This document shows, piece by piece, positions 32,620 through 44,550 of a DNA stretch of 64,000 nucleotides (the first letter of the stretch is position 1; every line of letters starts with the position of its first letter). The stretch lies in the NCBI RefSeq assembly GCF_902167145.1, contig NC_050104.1, forward strand, positions 93,259,849 to 93,323,848. The letters run 5' to 3'. Both the position numbers and the translations under genes were made by a program. The notes below the pieces were generated by a model. The model did not search any database. It saw only the letters and a program-made list of their open reading frames with translations, and had not been told where the DNA came from. This DNA is from Zea mays. Lineage: Eukaryota; Streptophyta; Magnoliopsida; Poales; Poaceae.

Positions 32620-34431
32620 TAAGTTGTACCGGTACGGTCGGACCATAGGTCACGACCCAACTTCAGATGCAAGTGAATCATGCAATGTATATGGCATGCT
32701 GCATTTATCAATATACTTCACTTCCTTCACATACAATACAACCTCAAATAATACTTCATTTACCTTCAGATACAATACCAACCTCAAATAATACTTCATT
32801 TACCTTAAGGGGTGTGAATTAATCTCATGAGTCATACTCGAATCATAATCATCATCAATATATGATTGAGCATAAGTATAATGCAAGCAAGTAAAGCATC
32901 ACCATAGAGTCCAATTATGAAAGAATCCAATACTTCTGAATATTAGAGTGTAGGCAATAGAAATAACAGGTCAGAACGGAAGCAACCACCGCTACATTCA
33001 CTTGCCTTCATCGAAGAAGAAAAATGTACTAGGCATGATCTGGAGTGTAGCCACCTGCTAGCGGGCATAAAACTTAGTACACATATTTCACAAACATTTT
33101 TCAACAATCAACAAATTGCTCCTACACCTGAAACCAAGACCTGGTGGAAAACCTCCCACTCTGAACCACATGCCATACAGCAGCAACGCTGTTTGTTAAT
33201 TTTGTATCTTTAAAATTATAACAGTGGTGATATCAAACAAATACTCTATGAGTATCTACACAAAATACTCTACAACTTCGGCATTCGATGGATAATTAAA
33301 TTCTGCCATCTATAAGTTTTAAAACATCTGACAAGATAACTGATTGAATCTGTTTTAGACAGCAGCATAGTTAACTTTCAAAATTCGATATCTCACAAAC
33401 TACTCAACCAAAAATCATGAAATTCTGCTGGAAGTAAGAATTTGTATCCCTCTACAAAAGTTTCCATATCTGGGAGAACCAATTCGGCCATTTACCTGAT
33501 GAAACCTACCAGTGAACAGACCCGCTCATTTCTGTCAGGCCAACAGAAACAGCCACAGTAAAATAAACATAACTGGAGTTTCATAATTCATATGAATGCA
33601 CTCTTTAACAATCTGGAAAGCTTATGAAATTATCTACATCTTTTCTTACAAACCCAAGGTTTAATTCTGTTGATAAAATTGCCTAAATTATAAGAGAACA
33701 GATTCTGCACAGAATTAAGAGACTGAAAAACTGCTATAATCAAACTGCAATAACTCTCTGATCTGATGTCCGATTGAGGTGTTCTTCGCGGCCACGGAAA
33801 GATCTACAAATTATCTACGACTCATATATAGACTTTTTAATTTTTTGAGGCCACTAAGACCACGTAAAACTGGCATGAACAGAAACTGTCGAATCTGCCA
33901 TTCTGCAGAAAACTAAATTCGAGATCAAAACCTAACCCCACATCTAATCCAACCTCTAATCCTTTAATTCCCATGATCCACAACCTCCAAAAGCACATAA
34001 TTACAGGGAGGAACAAGGATCTCATCCATACCTAGGGTTTCCCCAAGAAATTCTGCAAGAAGAGATGGGGAAGAACATCTCCTTGATCCTCTCTTCCCCT
34101 TCAATTCAACGTGCTCCTCCTCTTCTCGATCCTTGTTGCGCGGGGGAGATCTAGAGGGAGGAGAAAGCCGTGGAGAGGGGCTGCCATGGGAGGAGAGGAC
34201 GGCCAGCCCAAGGGGAAAGGAAGGAGGGGCGGCCAAGTGTGGGAGGGGGGGAAGGGGTGGCGGCCAAGTAGGGGCAAAAGGGGGAAAAGGCTACCACTAG
34301 GGTTTTCCTTGCGGGAGGAAAGAAGCGATGCCACAGATGACTCTGACTTAGCATCCAACGGCCCACAACCCTTTTCCCACATCCATGCACCGAAGATCAA
34401 CCTTTGGCAACAATTTTTTTGGGATATTACA

Positions 34432-34448
34432 CTCTACCCCCCTTAAAA
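34432..34448 (-). other. Element E polypurine tract
   Basis: The - strand reads TTAAGGGGGGTAGAG directly before the 3' LTR. Confidence 0.85.
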
Positions 34449-36150
34449 AGAATTCGTCCTCGAATTCATCCACTCCAAACAAAACATCCAAGGTACCCCA
34501 TATAGCACCACCATTCCAAAACATGGGTCCATTATTGGTCTTAATTAACACAAGAACTTCTACCTCGGACTAAATGTCTAAGGAAACTACACCACCTGAC
34601 ATCAAGCATGAACCAACATGTAATGAAGCTCAAACCAAGTCATAGATGCAATCAACACTACGATTTCACAACATCGAATTTGGATGCAGTCATACATCCG
34701 CATCAATGTCTTAAAACGACACTCTTTTATGAAGGGGTAATATGTACTAAGCACAACCTTTACCAACTTCAACAATTCATTTTAATTTAATGGTGAAACA
34801 TCCACACCAGATGAATGTATAATAAGATCAAACACCTCACCTCACAGCACCACGAAACAAGTAGTTCTTTTGAAACAAAACTCCTAATCTTCCTAAACCT
34901 TGTTCTTGGCATAATGAAAAGATAATCATGTAATCTAACATTCTTTGCACCCCACCGAAAGGGAGAAAATCTACAGAACTAATGGAGCAATAAAACCGAC
35001 AAGAAGCCAATAACATTCTGCACGGCACATTTCATCGAAGAAATACCAAAAACTCCACATAGAGCAATGACAGCCCAACGACAACACAATACTTGCTTAA
35101 CCCATGTCACTATACTTCATCGAACAACTCAACTAAGAAAAATATCCAAACTAGTAAGGTTAACCTACACATAATATAAGTCTTCATCTACTGTAGTTGA
35201 GAAACTTACATTTCATTCTATCATATGATGCACTCAGAGTACCAGACATAAAAGGTCAATACTAACCCCGTAATCCTTCACACATTTGGCAAACATCACA
35301 AGCTGATGTAAAAAACCACATCAATTTAGGAATAGGTGACTAACCACACACAACCAACTCTAGGCTAGGCAATGACTTCATTCAAACCAATAGATAAGTG
35401 GTCCGACAATGGCTCCACAAACATGTATCGGGAAGAGAACCATCAAATCCTCAACGTATTAATACATAATCAATGGATCAAGAAAAATCAAATATTTATT
35501 CTACAATTAGCATGACTAACATGCAACCACTTTAAACCACATCTAGGCTTTGTGGCTACTAAAACACACGATAGAAGAGAGACATGTAAGCCATTCTGGC
35601 TATGTAAAGACTTCCCCCAAAAATCCATATAAAAGTACCAATATTCATTTCTTTCAGAACTGGTTTCTCAACATAAACAATCATTCTTTGCAAAGATAGT
35701 TGGAGCTATCCACCAACCGCTCAACAACTTAAATTCAAATTGATGATTACCTTGTACCCCAAAACACGCAATTCACACTCCTCTTAGAAACATCCTCAAT
35801 CAAGCATATATAACAATATTATTGTAATAAAACTCAACCATGAAAAACATGGTGAAAACAACATAGGCATACTTGTATATCACAAGCATAATAACAACTT
35901 CATTCTCACAAATGATCAGCAATATCTACCGCATTAATAAAACAATATCAAAATTTCAGAAATAAATTATATCAAGCATTAAGCCATAAACAACTTACCA
36001 CATCACCGTAAAGGAATAGGGAGGGATGAGGTTATTGTCATCTGCACTTGAAAGACACTAACATGTATCAAAGATATTTAAACCCATACCCTTCCTATAT
36101 GTGCGAGTGTGTCAAATTTATCCTCAAATTGCCAAGAATCTAAAGCCTAT
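34449..36150. other. Element E internal non-coding region
   Basis: About 1.7 kb of AT-rich sequence with only short frames (60-67 codons) and no motif. On the - strand, the text next to the PPT (CGAGGACGAATTCTTTTTAA) is the same type as in chromovirus C, so a trace of the ancestral element end is retained. No gene seen. Confidence 0.7.
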
Positions 36151-36162
36151 GCTTTGATACCA
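36151..36162 (-). other. Element E primer binding site (iMet type)
   Basis: The - strand reads TGGTATCAAAGC, two bases after the 5' LTR end. Confidence 0.85.
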
Positions 36163-36164
36163 AC

Positions 36165-38748
36165 TGTAACACCCCGGGATCCACAAACACCCCAGAATGC
36201 TACTAAACTACACATCTAACATTCATATATAAAATTTTGACAGCATCCCCTTTGAAAATTGCATAAATGGGGAAGCAACAAAGTATAAATAGATATCATG
36301 AAAATAAAACATAATGGACATTAATAATCTGCTAGCAATGGAAAGACAACCATAACGGCATGAACTAAATCAACTAGTGCGCACAACTAGTTAGAAACAA
36401 CATCCTTTGACAAGAAGTTTCTAATTAAATCATGACTGCACCTAAGCAGCGTTATTATGAGAGTAAAGGTGGATGTGCTGCTACTTCCCACTTCCCTTGA
36501 TGAGCAACAAGCACCTGCATTGAGTAATGCAAGAGTGAGATGAAACATCTCAGCAAGCGAATTGTTTTGACAAGATATTTAAACCACGAGTTGAATTAAT
36601 CAACATTTTAAAAGAATCACAATTAAGATCAGAAATACTTGTAGATATAGAACTCAGTAGTCTCAATATAACCAATAGCATCTCATTTCCTTGAACAACC
36701 ACAATAGTTTGTATAACACTTCCCTGCGTCAACAGTACCTGCAAATATCACTTCAATGTATGCATAGGAACGCAAAGTGTAGGTACTCTGTCTTCATACC
36801 TTTGAGGGTATAAAACCATATTATCTGCAAATATCACTTCAATGAATGCATATGAATGCAATGCATATGTCCTCTGCCTTCATACCTCTAAGGGTATGAA
36901 GCCGCATCGTACCCCTCCTCGGGCAACGTACGATGCTAAGTTGTACCGGTACGGTCAGACCATAGGTCACGACCCAACTTCAGATGCAAGTGAATCATGC
37001 AATGTATATGGCATGCTGCATTTATCAATATACTTCACTTCCTTCACATACAATACAACCTCAAATAATACTTCATTTACCTTCAGATACAATACCAACC
37101 TCAAATAATACTTCATTTACCTTCAGGGGTGTGAATTAATCTCATGAGTCATACTCGAATCATAATCATCATCAATATATGATTGAGCATAAGTATAATG
37201 CAAGCAAGTAAAGCATCACCATAGAGTCCAATTATGAAAGAATCCAATACTTCTGAATATTAGAGTGTAGGCAATAGAAATAACAGGTCAGAACGGAAGC
37301 AACCACCGCTACATTCACTTGCCTTCATCGAAGAAGAAAAATGTACTAGGCATGATCTGGAGTGTAGCCACCTGCTAGCGGGCATAAAACTTAGTACACA
37401 TATTTCACAAACATTTTTCAACAATCAACAAATTGCTCCTACACCTGAAACCAAGACCTGGTGGAAAACCTCCCACTCTGAACCACATGCCATACAGCAG
37501 CAACGCTGTTTGTTAATTTTGTATCTTTAAAATTATAACAGTGGTGATATCAAACAAATACTCTATGAGTATCTACACAAAATACTCTACAACTTCGGCA
37601 TTCGATGGATAATTAAATTCTGCCATCTATAAGTTTTAAAACATCTGACAAGATAACTGATTGAATCTGTTTTAGACAGCAGCATAGTTAACTTTCAAAA
37701 TTCGATATCTCACAAACTACTCAACCAAAAATCATGAAATTCTGCTGGAAGTAAGAATTTGTATCCCTCTACAAAAGTTTCCATATCTGGGAGAACCAAT
37801 TCGGCCATTTACCTGATGAAACCTACCAGTGAACAGACCCGCTCATTTCTGTCAGGCCAACAGAAACAGCCACAGTAAAATAAACATAACTGGAGTTTCA
37901 TAATTCATATGAATGCACTCTTTAACAATCTGGAAAGCTTATGAAATTATCTACATCTTTTCTTACAAACCCAAGGTTTAATTCTGTTGATAAAATTGCC
38001 TAAATTATAAGAGAACAGATTCTGCACAGAATTAAGAGACTGAAAAACTGCTATAATCAAACTGCAATAACTCTCTGATCTGATGTCCGATTGAGGTGTT
38101 CTTCGCGGCCACGGAAAGATCTACAAATTATCTACGACTCATATATAGACTTTTTAATTTTTTGAGGCCACTAAGACCACGTAAAACTGGCATGAACAGA
38201 AACTGTCGAATCTGCCATTCTGCAGAAAACTAAATTCGAGATCAAAACCTAACCCCACATCTAATCCAACCTCTAATCCTTTAATTCCCATGATCCACAA
38301 CCTCCAAAAGCACATAATTACAGGGAGGAACAAGGATCTCATCCATACCTAGGGTTTCCCCAAGAAATTCTGCAAGAAGAGATGGGGAAGAACATCTCCT
38401 TGATCCTCTCTTCCCCTTCAATTCAACGTGCTCCTCCTCTTCTCGATCCTTGTTGCGCGGGGGAGATCTAGAGGGAGGAGAAAGCCGTGGAGAGGGGCTG
38501 CCATGGGAGGAGAGGACGGCCAGCCCAAGGGGAAAGGAAGGAGGGACGGCCAAGTGTGGGAGGGGGGGAAGGGGTGGCGGCCAAGTAGGGGCAAAAGGGG
38601 GAAAAGGCTACCACTAGGGTTTTCCTTGCGGGAGGAAAGAAGCGATGCCACAGATGACTCTGACTTAGCATCCAACGGCCCACAACCCTTTTCCCACATC
38701 CACGCACCGAAGATCAACCTTTGGCAACAATTTTTTTGGGATATTACA
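36165..38748 (-). repeat. Element E 5' LTR (2584 bp)
   Basis: Nearly identical to 31848-34431, with about eight substitutions and no indel noticed. Hairpin copies are at 36536-36552 and 36879-36936. A 940-codon frame on the - strand (41240 to 38418) runs into this LTR, but its last ~110 codons are read-through of LTR sequence, not pol. Confidence 0.93.
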
Positions 38749-39140
38749 CTTCTGCAAGGGGCCGACGAGGTCCAGACCCCACACAGCAAAAGGCCAGGTG
38801 ATGGGTATGGTCTGCAGGGCCTGAGTGGGCAGGTGGGTCTGCCTTGCATAGAACTGACACCCTTCGCAGGTGCGGACAATTCTAGTGGCGTCGGCCACCG
38901 CCGTCGGCCAGTAGAAACCTTGTCGGAAGGCGTTTCCAACAAGGGTTCGAGGCGCTGCGTGATGGCCGCAAGCCCCCGAGTGTATCTCTTGTAGGAGCTC
39001 CTGACCTTCGGCGATGGGAATGCATCGCTGGAGGATGCCTGAGGGGCGGCGGTGGTAGAGCTCCTTCCCGTCTCCCAGCAAGACGAACGACTTGGCGCGC
39101 CGCGCCAACCGCCGAGCTTCGGCTTGGTCGAGGGGTAGCT
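38749..39140 (-). pseudogene. pol: Element D integrase zinc-binding domain and start of core
   Basis: The frame 39108-38749 encodes the integrase HHCC zinc domain (HSGACGHHAAPRTL ... CEGCQFYARQTH). It continues through the first residues of the core, including the first catalytic Asp in VWGLDLVGP (codon 38770-38772). It is out of frame with the RT/RNase H frame upstream, so a frameshift lies between about 39110 and 39240. Element E cuts the protein a few codons after the catalytic Asp; the rest is at 31847-31030. Confidence 0.88.
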
Positions 39141-41246
39141 CTCCTCGGTGGAGATATTGCAGGTACGGGGTCTGCTAGTTTCGATCAGGCGTGACCCCGC
39201 TCCGCTCCTCCTCGACGCGCAGTGCCTCACCCTCGGGGCCGAGGGTACCTCGGGCCGAGCCGAGGGTGCCTCGGGCCGAGCAGAGGGTGCCTCGGGCTGG
39301 GCCGAGGGTGCCTCGGTCTGGGCCGAGGGTGCCTCTGTCTGGGCCGAGGGTGCCTCGGGCTCGGGCATGTCGTCGATCTTGACGGAGGGTCGGTGCAGGT
39401 CTCGGGAGAAGACGTCCGGGGGAACCGTTGTTCGCCCCGAGGCTATTTTAGCCAGCTCGTCCGCAGTCTCGTTGTAGCGTCGGGCGATGTGGTTGAGTTC
39501 AAGCCCGTAGAACTTGTCCTCTAGGCGCCGAACCTCATCGCAGTAGGCCTCCATCTTCGGGTCGCGGCAGTGGGAGTTCTTCATGACTTGGTCGATGACG
39601 AGCTGCGAGTCACCGCGAGTGTCGAGGCGTCGGACCCCTAGCTCGATGGCGATGCGCAACCCGTTGACCAGAGCCTCGTACTCGGCCACATTGTTGGATG
39701 CCGGGAAGTGGAGGCGTAGCACGTAGCGCAGGTGCTTCCCGAGGGGCGAGATGAAGAGCAGGCCTGCACCCGCTCCTGTCTTCATCAGCGACCCGTCGAA
39801 GAACATGGTCCAGAGTTCCGGTTGGATCGGAGCTGTTGGGAGCTGGGTGTCGACCCATTCAGCCACGAAGTCCGCCAAGACCTGGGACTTGATGGCCTTC
39901 CGAGGGGCGAACGAGATCGTTTCGCCCATGATTTCCACCGCCCACTTTGCAATTCTACCCGAGGCCTCTCGGCACTGGATGATCTCCCCCAGGGGGAAGG
40001 ATGACACCACAGTTACCGGATGAGACTCGAAGTAGTGTCGCAACTTCCGCCGCGTCAGGATCACTGCGTACAACAGCTTCTGAATTTGTGGGTAGCGGAT
40101 CTTGATCTCGGACAGTACCTCACTGATGAAGTAGACTGGCCTCTGGACGGGCAATGTATGCCCCTCTTCTCGTCTCTCAACCACAATCGCGGCGCTAACC
40201 ACCTGAGTGGTCGCGGCGACGTAGATCAAGAGGGCTTCTCCGGCGGCGGGGGGCACCAAGATGGGCGCGTTCGTGAGGAGCGCCTTCAGGTTCCCGAGGG
40301 CTTCCTCGGCCTCAGGGGTCCAAGTGAAGCACTCGGCCTTCCTTAAGAGGCGGTACAGAGGCAGGCCTCTTTCGCCGAGGCGCGAGATGAAGCGGCTCAG
40401 AGCCGCAAGGCATCCCATGACTCTCTGTATGTCTTTCAAGTCCTTGATGGGCCCCATGCTGGTGATGGCCGCGATCTTCTCCGGGTTGGCCTCGATGCCC
40501 CGCTCGGAGACGATGAACCCCAAGAGCATGCCTCGGGGAACCCCAAAGACACACTTCTCGGGATTGAGCTTCACGCCTTTCGCCTTGAGACATCGGAATG
40601 TCACTTCAAGGTCGGAAAGGAGGTCGGAGGCTCTCCCCGTCTTGACTACGATGTCATCGACGTAAGCCTCGACCGTTCGGCCAATGTGTTCGCCGAACAC
40701 ATGGTTCATGCACCGTTGGTACGTCGCACCCGCATTCCTCAAACCAAATGGCATGGTGACATAGCAGTACATGCCGAAGGGTGTGATGAAAGAAGCCGCG
40801 AGCTGGTCGGACTCTTTCATCCTAATTTGGTGATACCCTGAGTAGGCATCGAGGAAAGACAGGGTTTCGCACCCAGCAGTGGAATCCACGATTTGGTCGA
40901 TGCGAGGCAGAGGGTAGGGAACTTTCGGACATGCTTTGTTTAGACCAGTGTAGTCTACACACATCCGCCATTTCCCTCCTTTCTTTCTCACAAGCACAGG
41001 GTTGGCAAGCCATTCGGGATGGAATACCTCTTTGATGAACCCTGCCGCCATTAGCTTGTGGATCTCCTCGCCAATGGCTCTGCGCTTTTCTTCGTTGAAT
41101 CGGCGCAGAGGCTGCTTCACGGGTCGGGCCCTAGCTTGGATATCCAGCGAGTGCTCGGCGACATCCCTCGGTATGTCGGGCATGTCCGAGGGACTCCACG
41201 CGAAAACGTCGGCGTTTGCGCGGAGAAAGTTGACGAGCACTGCTTC
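39141..41246 (-). pseudogene. pol: Element D reverse transcriptase and dual RNase H
   Basis: This open frame continues gag-pro in the same phase after one TAG. RT occupies roughly residues 30-330 (MCVDYTGLNKACP, PYPLPRIDQI, YVDD at 193-196, FGVPRGMLLGF). The next segment is a degenerate classical RNase H (about 338-420, LLIYVAATTQVVSAA), in which the usual first Asp is absent. A second, archaeal-type RNase H follows at about 477-605 (MFFDGSLMKTGAGAG, NNVAEYEALVNGL, RGDSQLVIDQV, NETADELAK). This pair of RNase H domains is characteristic of the Tat lineage. After it come six heptapeptide repeats and then loss of frame before integrase. Confidence 0.9.
39241..39366 (-). repeat. 21-bp tandem repeat in pol of element D, six copies
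   Basis: Six exact-length 21-bp units (126 bp) with GAGGGTGCCTCGG on the + strand. In the pol frame they encode EAPSAxx heptapeptides between the second RNase H and integrase. They may be a flexible linker that expanded by slippage. Confidence 0.9.
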
Positions 41247-43562
41247 CTATTTGGGATCGAGATCAGAGCCGATCCGGATCTGCTTGGAGGCGTCACTGCT
41301 GGGGTCGAGGGGGACGGACTTAACCGTCTCCGCTGGCTCGAAGTTGCCGGCGTGGCGTTTCACGTCTGGCACCTCCTTAGAGAGGCTCTCCAGGTCGGCG
41401 ATGAGGGCCTCGGATTCGGCGAGGGCCTCGACGTACTCCACGCACTCCACGTCGCATTCGAACGCGTGTCGGTACGTGGGGCCGACGGTGATGACCCCGT
41501 TGGGGCCCGGCATCTTGAGCTTGAGGTAGGTGTAGTTGGGGACGGCCATGAACTTCGCGTAGCATGGCCTCCCCAGTACTGCGTGGTAGGTTCCTCGGAA
41601 CCCGACCACCTCGAACGTGAGGGTCTCCCATCGGAAGTTGGAGGGCGTCCCAAAGCAGACAGGAAGATCGAGTTGTCCGAGGGGCTGGACGCGCTTCCCG
41701 GGGATGATCCTGTGGAAAGGCGCAGCGCCTGCCCGGACCGAGGACAGATCAACACGCAGGAGCCCGAGGGTCTCGGCGTAGATGATGTTGAGGCTGCTGC
41801 CTCCGTCCATGAGGACCTTGGTGAGCCTGACGTCGCCGATGACGGGGTCGACAACGAGCGGGTATTTTCTCGGGCTCGGCACGCGGTCGGGGTGGTCGGC
41901 TTGGTCGAAGGTGATGGGATTGTCGGACCAGTCTAGGTAGACTGGCGCTGCCACCTTTACCGAACAGACCTCCCGACGCTCTTGCTTGCGGTGCCAAGCC
42001 GAGGCGTTCGCCGCTTGCCCACCGTAGATCATGAAGCAGTCGCGGAACTCGGGGAACTCTCCTGCCTGGTGATCTTCCTTCTTATCGTCGTCGCGAGCCC
42101 TGCCACCCTCCGCGGGTGGCCCGGCCTTGTGAAAGTGGCACCGAAGCATGGCGCACTCCTCAAGGGTGTGCTTGACGGGCCCCTGATGATAGGGGCACGG
42201 CTCCTTGAGCATCTTGTCGAAGAGGTTGGCACCTCCGGGAGGTTTCCGAGGGTTCTTGTACTCGGCGGCGGCGACAAGGTTCGTGTCAGCGGTGTCGCGC
42301 TTCGCTTGCGACTTCTTCTTGCCTTTCTTCTTGGCACCGCGCTGAGTTGACGTCTCGGGGACATCTTCCGGTGGGCGGCCCTGGGGCTGCTTGTCCTTCC
42401 GGAAGATGGCCTCAACCGCCTCCTGGCCAGAGGCGAACTTGGTGGCGATGTCCATTAGCTCGCTCGCCCTGGTGGGGGTCTTGCGACCCAGCTTGCTCAC
42501 CAAGTCACGGCAGGTGGTGCCGGCGAGGAACGCGCCGATGACATCTGAATCGGTGATGTTGGGCAGCTCGGTGCGCTGCTTCGAGAATCGTCGGATGTAG
42601 TCCCGGAGAGACTCTCCCGGCTGCTGTCGGCAGCTTCGGAGATCCCAGGAGTTCCCAGGGCGCACGTACGTGCCCTGGAAATTACCGGCGAAGGCTTGGA
42701 CCAGGTCGTCCCAGTTGGAGATCTGCCCCGGAGGCAGGTGCTCCAACCAGGCGCGAGCGGTGTCGGAGAGGAACAGGGGGAGGTTGCGGATGATGAGGTT
42801 GTCATCGTCCGTTCCACCCAGTTGGCAAGCCAGCCGGTAGTCCGCGAGCCACAGTTCTGGTCTCGTCTCCCCCGAGTACTTTGTGATAGTAGTCGGGGTT
42901 CGGAACCGGGTCGGGAACGGCGCCCGTCGTATGCCGCGGCTGAAAGCCTGCGGACCGGGTGGTTCGGGCGAGGGACTCCGATCCTCCCCGCTGTCGTAGC
43001 GTCCCCCACGCCTGGGGTGATAGCCTCGGCGCACCCTCTCGTCGAGGTGGGCCCGACGGCTGCGGTGATGGTGCTCGTTGCCGAGGCGACCCAGGGCCAC
43101 AGGCGCTGTGTTGCGCGTGCGCCCGGTGTGGACCGAGGCTTCCCGCATGAATCGGGAAGTCGCGGCGCGATGTTCCGAGGGGTACCCCTGCCTTCGGGAG
43201 GCGGAGCTTTCGGCCCGTCGGACCACGGCGTCCTCCAGGAGATTCTTGAGCTCTCCCTGGATACGCCGCCCCTCGGTGGTTGATGGCTCCGTCATCGCAC
43301 GGAGAAGCATTGCCGCTGCAGCCAGGTTCTGGCCGACTCCGCTGGAAGTCGGTGGCGGCCTTACCCTGACATCATCGGTGATGCGGTGCTGGATACTTTG
43401 GGGTAGATGACGCACTTCTCCGGCCGGAGGTCGGCCCGCCCATTCCTGCCCGATGTCCCGGCGGATCGGCTCAAGTGTTCCTGCTCCCTCGTCGAGCCTG
43501 GCCTGCACCCCACGAATTTGCTCGAGCTGTGGGTCATGACCCCCCGCCGGAATGGGGACCAC
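41247..43562 (-). pseudogene. gag-pro: Element D gag C-terminal part and protease
   Basis: A 771-codon open frame. The gag capsid-like core lies at about residues 225-390 (WLADYRLACQLGGTDDD, WLEHLPPGQISNWDDL, FQGTYVRPGNSWDL, ESLRDYIRRFSKQRTELPNI). A Lys-rich basic stretch (410-422) precedes a Cys/His cluster (CPYHQGPVKHTLEEC, 456-470). The aspartic protease active site is LMDGGSSLNII (Asp at about 586) with a C-terminal FRGTYHAVLGRPCYAKFMAV flap region. The frame ends at a TAG (41247-41249), after which RT continues in the same phase. Upstream, a TGA at 43572-43574 interrupts the same frame, so the listed start is not the true start. In intact relatives gag-pro-pol is one polyprotein. Confidence 0.88.
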
Positions 43563-43571
43563 AGCTAGCTC

Positions 43572-44490
43572 TCAAAGGATGTCAACGCGAGGCACAGGCC
43601 TAGGGAGATCTCCGTTCTCCAGCATACCAAGATGGCTGCCTTCGTTGGGGCCCCCTAGATCGACGTGGAAACATTCACGACTTGAGCCGCAGTCCTCGTC
43701 GCCGAGGCTGCGGCTACCGTCGGAACAGTCGAAAAGGCAGTAGTCACACGTGGTCATAAAGTCCCGCATGGCACTGGGGTTACCAAGTCCGGAGAAATCC
43801 CAACAGAAGTCGGGCCCATCTTCTTCCTCGGACCCCGAGGGCCCGTAGGTCGAGACGGCCGTCAGCCGGTCCCAGGGTGACCGCATACAATACCCAGAGG
43901 GTTTGGACTCGCCTCTACGAGGGCGTCCACCAAAGCGAAGTCGCTTGGTGGGTCGAGGCTGAATCCAAAAGGCGTGAGATGGAAATCGGTTGGTACCTCT
44001 TGGTCGACGGGCGGTGACGAAGTCACGTCCGGGGCAGACTGCACCGCCGTCTCAGGTACGGGGGTGACGCCCAGCAAGTCCTTCGCGAGCGTGCTGGCGT
44101 CGTCCTTTTGCTTGGGATTGGCGTGTTGCGGGGAGACGGCGCTCGTCTTCGTCTCAAACGCGAGGTCGATGCCCGACGTGCCCCCCGTTGGGGCGCCGGC
44201 GTCGTCGACTCGCTCGACAGCCTACGAGGTGCCGCCTCCTGCTTGGCCTTGGTTGCCCCGCCTCCTCCTCCGTCGGCGGAGGAGGGGATGGGGCGAGCTC
44301 GAATGTTGTTCTTCCACCACGCGGGGAAGACGTCGTCGATTCCGCCACCGGCGGGCGGGCTGTCGGCCGCCATTGTTGCTGTCGCGCGGCGGGGGAAGGA
44401 GTATTCGTAGCTGCCGTCGAGGGACATGAACTCAAGACTCCCGAAACGGAGTACCGTCCCGGGCTGGAAAGGTTGCTGGAGACTGCCCAT
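43572..44490 (-). pseudogene. gag: Element D gag N-terminal part
   Basis: The likely gag start is the ATG at 44490 (MGSLQQPFQPGTVLRFG), about 40 bp after the PBS. That frame drifts after about 60-100 codons into Pro/Arg-rich nonsense, implying a frameshift. A second frame (43886-43572) carries a conserved-looking acidic N-terminal segment (MRDFMTTCDYCLFDCSD). It ends in TGA at 43572, immediately followed in phase by the main gag-pro frame. At least one frameshift and one stop therefore break this part. The start assignment is inference from position and from Huck-type elements. Confidence 0.65.
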
Positions 44491-44530
44491 CTAGAGCTTG
44501 ACGGGAAGCTGTTCGTCAACACGCAGCAGG

Positions 44531-44548
44531 CCCCTACCTGGCGCGCCA
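44531..44548 (-). other. Element D primer binding site
   Basis: The - strand reads TGGCGCGCCAGGTAGGGG, two bases from the 5' LTR end. It is not of the iMet type, and a PBS of this kind is usual for Tat-lineage elements. Confidence 0.75.
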
Positions 44549-44550
44549 AC

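Larger units (their letters stand above)
31848..34431 (-). repeat. Element E 3' LTR (2584 bp)
   Basis: Runs from TGTAACACCCCGGGATCC to TTGGGATATTACA. It has a hairpin at 32219-32235, an 86-bp tandem duplication at 32422-32593 and a two-hairpin block at 32562-32619. The 90-residue and 99-residue frames near 33964-34400 are in a G-rich tract and unsupported. Confidence 0.93.
31848..38748 (-). mobile_element. Element E: non-coding LTR retrotransposon, very young
   Basis: Two 2584-bp LTRs (31848-34431 and 36165-38748) flank only 1733 bp. There is a perfect CTTCT duplication, an iMet PBS (36151-36162) and a PPT (34432-34448), both on the - strand. I found no gag or pol motif in the interior. Counting by eye, the LTRs differ at about 8 of 2584 positions (0.3%) with no length change, so the insertion is recent. 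Sequence blocks in its LTR match the LTR of chromovirus C, which suggests (inference) that a chromovirus supplied its proteins. Confidence 0.92.

Noticed and set aside
38418..38748. C-terminal ~110 codons of the long pol frame of element D
   Set aside because: These codons are inside the LTR of element E; the frame stays open by chance after the insertion.
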